NCBI GenBank assembly: GCA_041166385.1
Contig: JBEEFW010000166.1
Coordinates: 1-64,000, forward strand
Direction: 5' to 3'
DNA length: 64,000 nt
Source: DASUCS01 sp041166385
GTDB lineage: Bacteria; Actinomycetota; Acidimicrobiia; Acidimicrobiales; JACDCH01
The notes beneath the pieces are model-generated. The model did no database searches, had not been told where the DNA came from, and was given only the letters and a program-made list of their open reading frames with translations. This document shows, piece by piece, positions 60,145 through 64,000 of the stretch. The position numbers and the translations under genes are program-made. Numbering within the stretch: the first letter of the stretch is position 1; the number at the start of each line of letters is the position of its first letter.

Positions 60145-62430
60145 ATGATTGAGTTCGGCGGGGTCATCGGTCCGAGTTGGCGCGAGTCGACGGCCTGGTG
60201 GCCCCCGGAGCCCACGGCGCCCGACGGTGCGCCGAATGTGCTGGTCATCGTCCTCGACGACGTCGGCTACGCCCAGCTGGGGTGTTACGGCTCTGACATC
60301 GCCACACCCAACATCGATGCCCTTGCGGCCAGCGGGGTTCGCCTGTCGAACTTCCACACCACATCGCTGTGTTCGCCGACGCGCTCCTGCTTGCTGACCG
60401 GTCGCAACCACCACTCCAACGGCATGGGTCGGGTTGCCGACCTCGCGATCGGGTTCCCCGGCTACTGGGGCCGAGTGCCCCGCGAGAACGGCTTCATGTC
60501 CGAGATCCTCGCGGCCAACGGCTACGTCCCGATGGCGGTCGGAAAGTGGCATCTGACGCCTGAGGACGAGACGCATGCCGCGGCGCGGCGCGACACCTGG
60601 CCGATTGGTCGAGGCTTTCAGCGTTGGTATGGGTTCCATGGCGGCGAGACCCACCAGTTCGTGCCGTCGCTGTTCCAGGACAACCACGCCGTGCGGCCCC
60701 CCGCGCGCCCCGAGGACGGCTACCACCTCAGCGTCGATCTTGCCGACCGCGCGATCCGCTACCTCGGTGAGCTGCGCTCGGTGGAGCGCGACCAGCCGTT
60801 CTTTCTCTACTTCGCGACCGGCGCGTGCCACTCGCCGCATCACGCGCCGGCCGAATGGATCGAGCGCTACCGAGGCCAGTTCGATCGAGGGTGGGACGCG
60901 TGGCGCGAGGCGACCTTCACACGCCAGTGCGAGCTCGGTCTCCTGCCCGCGAATACACAGCTCTCACCGCGTCCATCGTGGGTGCCGGCGTGGAATGACC
61001 TCGACCCCGAGGATCAGCGAGTTGCCGCGCGCTTCATGGAGTGCTTTGCCGGCTTTCTATCGCACGCCGACGAGCAGATCGGACGCGTGCTCGAGTTCGT
61101 CGAACAACTCGGCGAGCGCGACAACACGCTCGTCGTGCTCATCTCCGACAACGGAGCCAGCGCAGAAGGCGGCGCGCAGGGGTCGATCAACGACGCTCGG
61201 CTGTGGAACGGTGCGCCGGCGTCTGCCCGCGAACTGCGGAGTCGTATCGACGAGCTCGGCACGCCCACGGCGCACAACAACTACCCGTGGGGTTGGACGA
61301 TGGCCGGCAACACGCCGTTCCGACGTTGGAAGCGTGAGGTGCACGAGGGCGGGATCGCCGATCCGTGCATCATCAGCTGGCCAGCACGAATTGCGAGCCG
61401 CGACGCCATCCGGCATCAGTTTGCTCACGCCATCGACGTCCTACCGACCGTGCTCGACTTACTCGGCGTCGAGGCTCCAGAAGAGATCGCCAGCGTTCCG
61501 CAGGCGCCGATCGACGGCACGAGCTTCTCGTACCTGCTCGACGACGGCGATGCTCCCGGGCGACACACGACGCAGTACTTCGAGATGCTCGGCAGTCGCG
61601 GCCTGTACCACGACGGTTGGAAGGCAGTGACGTTCAAGCCGCTTGGTCCGATGTACAACGACGGCCTCGATCCGGATGCTCCGTTCGAGGACGATGTCTG
61701 GGAGTTGTACCGAGTAGCCGACGATCTCTCGGAGTCACAGAACGTCGCGGCACAGCACCCTGAGATGCTGGAGAAGCTCGTCGCCCTGTGGTGGGAGGAG
61801 GCCGAGCGCTTCAACGTGTTGCCGCTCGACAACCGACCGGTTGCGGCCCTGATGGCGCCGCGGCGCCCGTTCTCCGACCATCCTCAGTACGTGTTCTGGC
61901 CCGGTGAGTCCATCGTGCCGGAGACGGTGACTGTCAACGCGCGGAACCGATCGCACGTGATGGTGGCCGATGTCGACGTTCCGCACGACGGCCGGCTCGA
62001 GGGAGTGTTGCTGGCGATGGGTACGACACTCGGTGGCTGGTCGTTCCATGTACTCGACGGCCGGCTGCGGTACGCGCACAACTACGTCGGGAAGGTCTGC
62101 GCGGTCGTCGACAGCGACGAAGTGATCGCGCCGGGACGGCACCAGCTCGCGATGTCGTTCTCGAGTGCCGGTGACTTCACCGCCGCTGCGACCCTGCTCG
62201 TCGACGGGAGAATCGTGGGCGAGGGAGCGATCGAGCGACTCACGCCTGTGCGGCACTCGATCACCGGAGGCGGCATCACCTGCGGGTGGGAGCAGGGTCC
62301 GTCAGTCGGTCCGGGTTACGACGCGCCCTTCCCGTTTACAGGGACCCTGCGCCGCGTCGTCGTCGATGTGAGCGGCGCGCCGTATCGCGACCTTCAGGCG
62401 GAGTTCGAAGCGATCATGTCGGAGCAATAG
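60145..62430 (+). CDS. Arylsulfatase (formylglycine-dependent sulfatase)
   Basis: The 761-aa protein is a type I sulfatase. Metal residues D38 and D39 are in VLDDVGYAQ, and the sulfatase signature CSPTRSCLLTGR places the Cys for formylglycine at residue 76. VGKWHL and HSPHHAP supply further active-site residues. A second C-terminal domain (from about 610) is beta-rich. No signal peptide is seen, so it is probably cytoplasmic. Maturation needs a formylglycine-generating enzyme, and none is in the window. ATG 60145 follows a G-rich run. It is followed by a VOC remnant. Confidence 0.92.
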   Translation: MIEFGGVIGPSWRESTAWWPPEPTAPDGAPNVLVIVLDDVGYAQLGCYGSDIATPNIDALAASGVRLSNFHTTSLCSPTRSCLLTGRNHHSNGMGRVADLAIGFPGYWGRVPRENGFMSEILAANGYVPMAVGKWHLTPEDETHAAARRDTWPIGRGFQRWYGFHGGETHQFVPSLFQDNHAVRPPARPEDGYHLSVDLADRAIRYLGELRSVERDQPFFLYFATGACHSPHHAPAEWIERYRGQFDRGWDAWREATFTRQCELGLLPANTQLSPRPSWVPAWNDLDPEDQRVAARFMECFAGFLSHADEQIGRVLEFVEQLGERDNTLVVLISDNGASAEGGAQGSINDARLWNGAPASARELRSRIDELGTPTAHNNYPWGWTMAGNTPFRRWKREVHEGGIADPCIISWPARIASRDAIRHQFAHAIDVLPTVLDLLGVEAPEEIASVPQAPIDGTSFSYLLDDGDAPGRHTTQYFEMLGSRGLYHDGWKAVTFKPLGPMYNDGLDPDAPFEDDVWELYRVADDLSESQNVAAQHPEMLEKLVALWWEEAERFNVLPLDNRPVAALMAPRRPFSDHPQYVFWPGESIVPETVTVNARNRSHVMVADVDVPHDGRLEGVLLAMGTTLGGWSFHVLDGRLRYAHNYVGKVCAVVDSDEVIAPGRHQLAMSFSSAGDFTAAATLLVDGRIVGEGAIERLTPVRHSITGGGITCGWEQGPSVGPGYDAPFPFTGTLRRVVVDVSGAPYRDLQAEFEAIMSEQ

Positions 62431-62432
62431 CC

Positions 62433-62546
62433 ATGGTGGCGACTGCGCGGCTCGTCGAGTTGGGTGCCACCGTGCACGAGCCGCACGAGAGGTGGGTGAC
62501 GATGCTCGACCCGGAAGGGAACGAGTTCTTCGTTATGCGAGGGTGA
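62433..62546 (+). pseudogene. C-terminal remnant of a VOC-family gene
   Basis: Only 37 codons are open: LVELGATVHEPHERWVTMLD then PEGNEFFVMRG, the typical end of a VOC/glyoxalase-like protein (compare the end of the gene at 17949). The first two-thirds of the fold are missing and the frame starts 2 bp after the sulfatase stop. I read it as the tail of a deleted gene. It overlaps the convergent DUF1707 gene by 14 bp. Confidence 0.65.
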
Positions 62547-62985
62547 GCTCGTCGCGCTGCGGCGGGAGTTCGCGGGGCGGTTCGTGGCGGTGCGAGCGAT
62601 GGTGGCCGAAGGCGCCGAGCTTGAACCACGCCAGCGGGATGAGCCACCACAACGATCCCGGCCCGATCGCGACCGCAGCGAGCACGATGATCGCGATCCA
62701 GAAGGCGGCGGCACGGAGTTGCGCTTCGCGGTAGCGGTGACGGAGCGGCGGGCGCTCGAGCGGCAGTTCCCGAAGCACGTGCTGCAGGTCGCCGTGCGTC
62801 GTGGCCTGCCACGTCTCGTCGACCCGTGCTTCGAACTCCTCGAGCGTCAATCGGCCGTCGCCGGTGTGACGCGACAACTGGTCGATCGTGGCCTGCCGGT
62901 CTTCGTCGGAGACTCGGACGTCAGCGCGGGAACCGCGCTCGATGTCCCAGGAGTCCCGTGTGTCCCAGCGGTTCGACCAGCACAT
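62533..62985 (-). CDS. DUF1707 membrane protein
   Basis: The 150-aa protein opens with a DUF1707 (SHOCT-like) helix pair: RVSDEDRQATIDQLSRHTG, DGRLTLEEFEARVDETWQA. Two hydrophobic segments follow (about residues 92-109 and 111-125), and the tail is Arg/His/Pro-rich. Such proteins are membrane-associated and of unknown role in actinobacteria. ATG 62985 has one of the few strong SD sites in the window, GGAGGT 5 nt upstream. Confidence 0.88.
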   Translation of the reverse strand: MCWSNRWDTRDSWDIERGSRADVRVSDEDRQATIDQLSRHTGDGRLTLEEFEARVDETWQATTHGDLQHVLRELPLERPPLRHRYREAQLRAAAFWIAIIVLAAVAIGPGSLWWLIPLAWFKLGAFGHHRSHRHEPPRELPPQRDELTLA

Positions 62986-63119
62986 GCCGCACCTCCTGCC
63001 GTTGCCCCGTGAACATACGCCTCAGGTCGGGCGATCCGGTAGCCGCCTTCGGTGTGACATCGAACACACTCCAGCGTGACGACTGACCTGTGGCCTTCGC
63101 GCGTGGCCGTTGGGTACTC

Positions 63120-63135
63120 TTGACCAGTCAGTCAA
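63120..63135. promoter_or_regulatory. Dyad like that at 48891
   Basis: TTGACC-AGTC-AGTCAA has the same 6-4-6 layout as the site at 48891, with one mismatched arm base. It lies 21 bp before the ferritin-like gene start. Confidence 0.45.
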
Positions 63136-63156
63136 TGACCAGGGGGAAGATCTCGG

Positions 63157-63981
63157 ATGAAGCGGATCCTGCCGGTTGACGAGTTGGCGCGCGACGAGCG
63201 CTTCTCGCGCATCAAGATCGAAGACGTCATCTTCGATCCGCGCAACGCCAGCAACAGCGACAAGCGTCAGACCGGCTTTCGCATCGAGAACGAAGAGGCT
63301 CCCGACGGCGCTCGTGGACTGATGCACGGCATCTTCGTCGGCGAGATCCAGGCGCTCGAGGGCGCCGGTCGTACCTGCTGGGACTTCGACACCGGCGACG
63401 GTCGCGAGGAAGCGCCGTTCGCGTTGAAGCTCGACATGGCGCGTCAGTGCTGGGACGAAGCTCGCCATGTGGAGATCAGCTGCAAGCTCAGTGAGCACAT
63501 GGGTTCCGAGATCGGTGAGTTCGGCGAGCAGGTCCTCCTGTACGAGGCCGCATGCAACCCCGATCCCGTGCTGCGCCTCACCGGCGTGAACCGGGCGCTC
63601 GAGGGCCTTGCGATCGACGTGTTCAACACGATGCGCGACTTCGGCGACGCCACGAGCGATCCGGTCCTGTACTTCTGCGAGGACTGGATGCTCGCCGATG
63701 AAGTCACCCACGTGAAGATGGGCTCCGACTGGCTGCGCCGCCTGACCGACACGGATCCCGAGCGTCGTCAGCAGGCGCTCGACTTCCAACGGGCCGTCGA
63801 CAAGCTGTTCAGCTTCGGCGGCTTCCGTGGCGAGGAAGAGGAGAACCCCGTTCACCTCGCCCGCAAGTTCCGTGGCCTTGCTGGATTCTCCGACGAGGAG
63901 ATCTCCGAGCTCGTCGACACTGCGGCCGAGGCGTACGCCGAAGCCCAGGCGATGCAGGCCGCAGCAGCCGCGAGCGCTTAA
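63157..63981 (+). CDS. Ferritin-like diiron protein (DUF455-like)
   Basis: This 274-aa four-helix-bundle protein has two helix pairs with acidic and His ligands: HGIFVGEIQALEGAGR, CWDEARHVEISCKLSEH, GLAIDVFNTMRDFG and DEVTHVKMGSDWLRRL. The E/ExxH repeats suit a diiron site, as in the DUF455 and ribonucleotide-reductase-like ferritin groups. The substrate or oxidase role is unknown. AGGGGGAAGA precedes ATG 63157. No clear partner follows before the window end. Confidence 0.85.
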   Translation: MKRILPVDELARDERFSRIKIEDVIFDPRNASNSDKRQTGFRIENEEAPDGARGLMHGIFVGEIQALEGAGRTCWDFDTGDGREEAPFALKLDMARQCWDEARHVEISCKLSEHMGSEIGEFGEQVLLYEAACNPDPVLRLTGVNRALEGLAIDVFNTMRDFGDATSDPVLYFCEDWMLADEVTHVKMGSDWLRRLTDTDPERRQQALDFQRAVDKLFSFGGFRGEEEENPVHLARKFRGLAGFSDEEISELVDTAAEAYAEAQAMQAAAAASA

Positions 63982-64000
63982 ATCCCACACATCATTTCGT

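Overview
The window is a high-GC, densely coded stretch of chromosome with short gaps, many ATGA/GTGA/TGATG gene overlaps and no rRNA, tRNA, CRISPR array, transposase or phage gene that I could see. It points to an actinobacterium, most likely an Acidimicrobiia-type (Ilumatobacter-like) organism. The evidence is a NucS/EndoMS mismatch endonuclease, a fused Kgd-type 2-oxoglutarate dehydrogenase, a DUF2510 protein, a wax-ester-synthase/DGAT-like acyltransferase, F420-type (LLM and Ddn-like) oxidoreductases, a UvrD2-like helicase with an HRDC-like end and a mycothiol-amidase-like PIG-L protein. The lineage is inferred from gene content only.

Layout. 1-3.7 kb: lipid genes (partial WS/DGAT, then an SDR / hydrolase / MaoC hydratase operon). 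3.6-5.7 kb: an exported orphan protein and nucS. 5.8-12.5 kb: a beta-helix lipoprotein, an aldo/keto reductase, an ABC1/UbiB kinase, a PEP-utilising-type protein and a family III CoA transferase. 12.6-17 kb: enoyl-CoA hydratase and cysQ, divergent from the sulfate-activation operon cysD-cysN-cysC. 17-25.8 kb: small orphans, an LCP ligase, an amidase, EttA and a GH3 glycosidase. 25.9-31 kb: kgd, small proteins, a kinase remnant beside a repeat element, and a HAD protein. 31-40 kb: a DUF2510 membrane protein, an M20 peptidase, a NYN nuclease / S1 / histone-H1-like-tail protein, a DsbA-like protein, exonuclease III with three co-transcribed genes, and an exported metallophosphoesterase. 40-46 kb: a sigma region 4-like protein, DUF2505, uvrD2-like, a small metallopeptidase, a PH/SHOCT protein, fluC, an SRPBCC protein and an SDR. 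46-49 kb: galK-galT behind an LLM oxidoreductase. 49-64 kb: hydrolase/racemase, methyltransferases, SDR, VOC, cupin, PIG-L, phosphatase, Fe-alcohol dehydrogenase, Ddn-like, sulfatase, DUF1707 and a ferritin-like protein.

How the genes work together. Many encode acyl-CoA and lipid chemistry: the SDR and MaoC pair resembles a split peroxisomal multifunctional enzyme 2, and there are an enoyl-CoA hydratase, two family III CoA transferases/racemases, a PaaI-type thioesterase and WS/DGAT. The cys block forms APS and PAPS, and CysQ removes PAP. galK/galT give two Leloir steps. nucS, xthA and the uvrD2-like gene are genome-maintenance functions scattered across the window.

The main signals not explained by gene families are these. 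(1) About twenty start codons lie 6-10 nt behind a TANNNT -10 box, which suggests leaderless transcription; in three cases the upstream TAG stop is itself the start of that box. (2) A roughly 125-bp intergenic element made of two inverted arms is present twice in opposite orientation, one copy abutting a truncated kinase gene. (3) Two perfect 22-bp-stem / 4-nt-loop hairpins lie between convergent genes. (4) TTGACC-N4-RGTCAA dyads recur in front of two unrelated genes. (5) One protein combines a NYN-type nuclease, an S1-like domain and a histone-H1-like tail.
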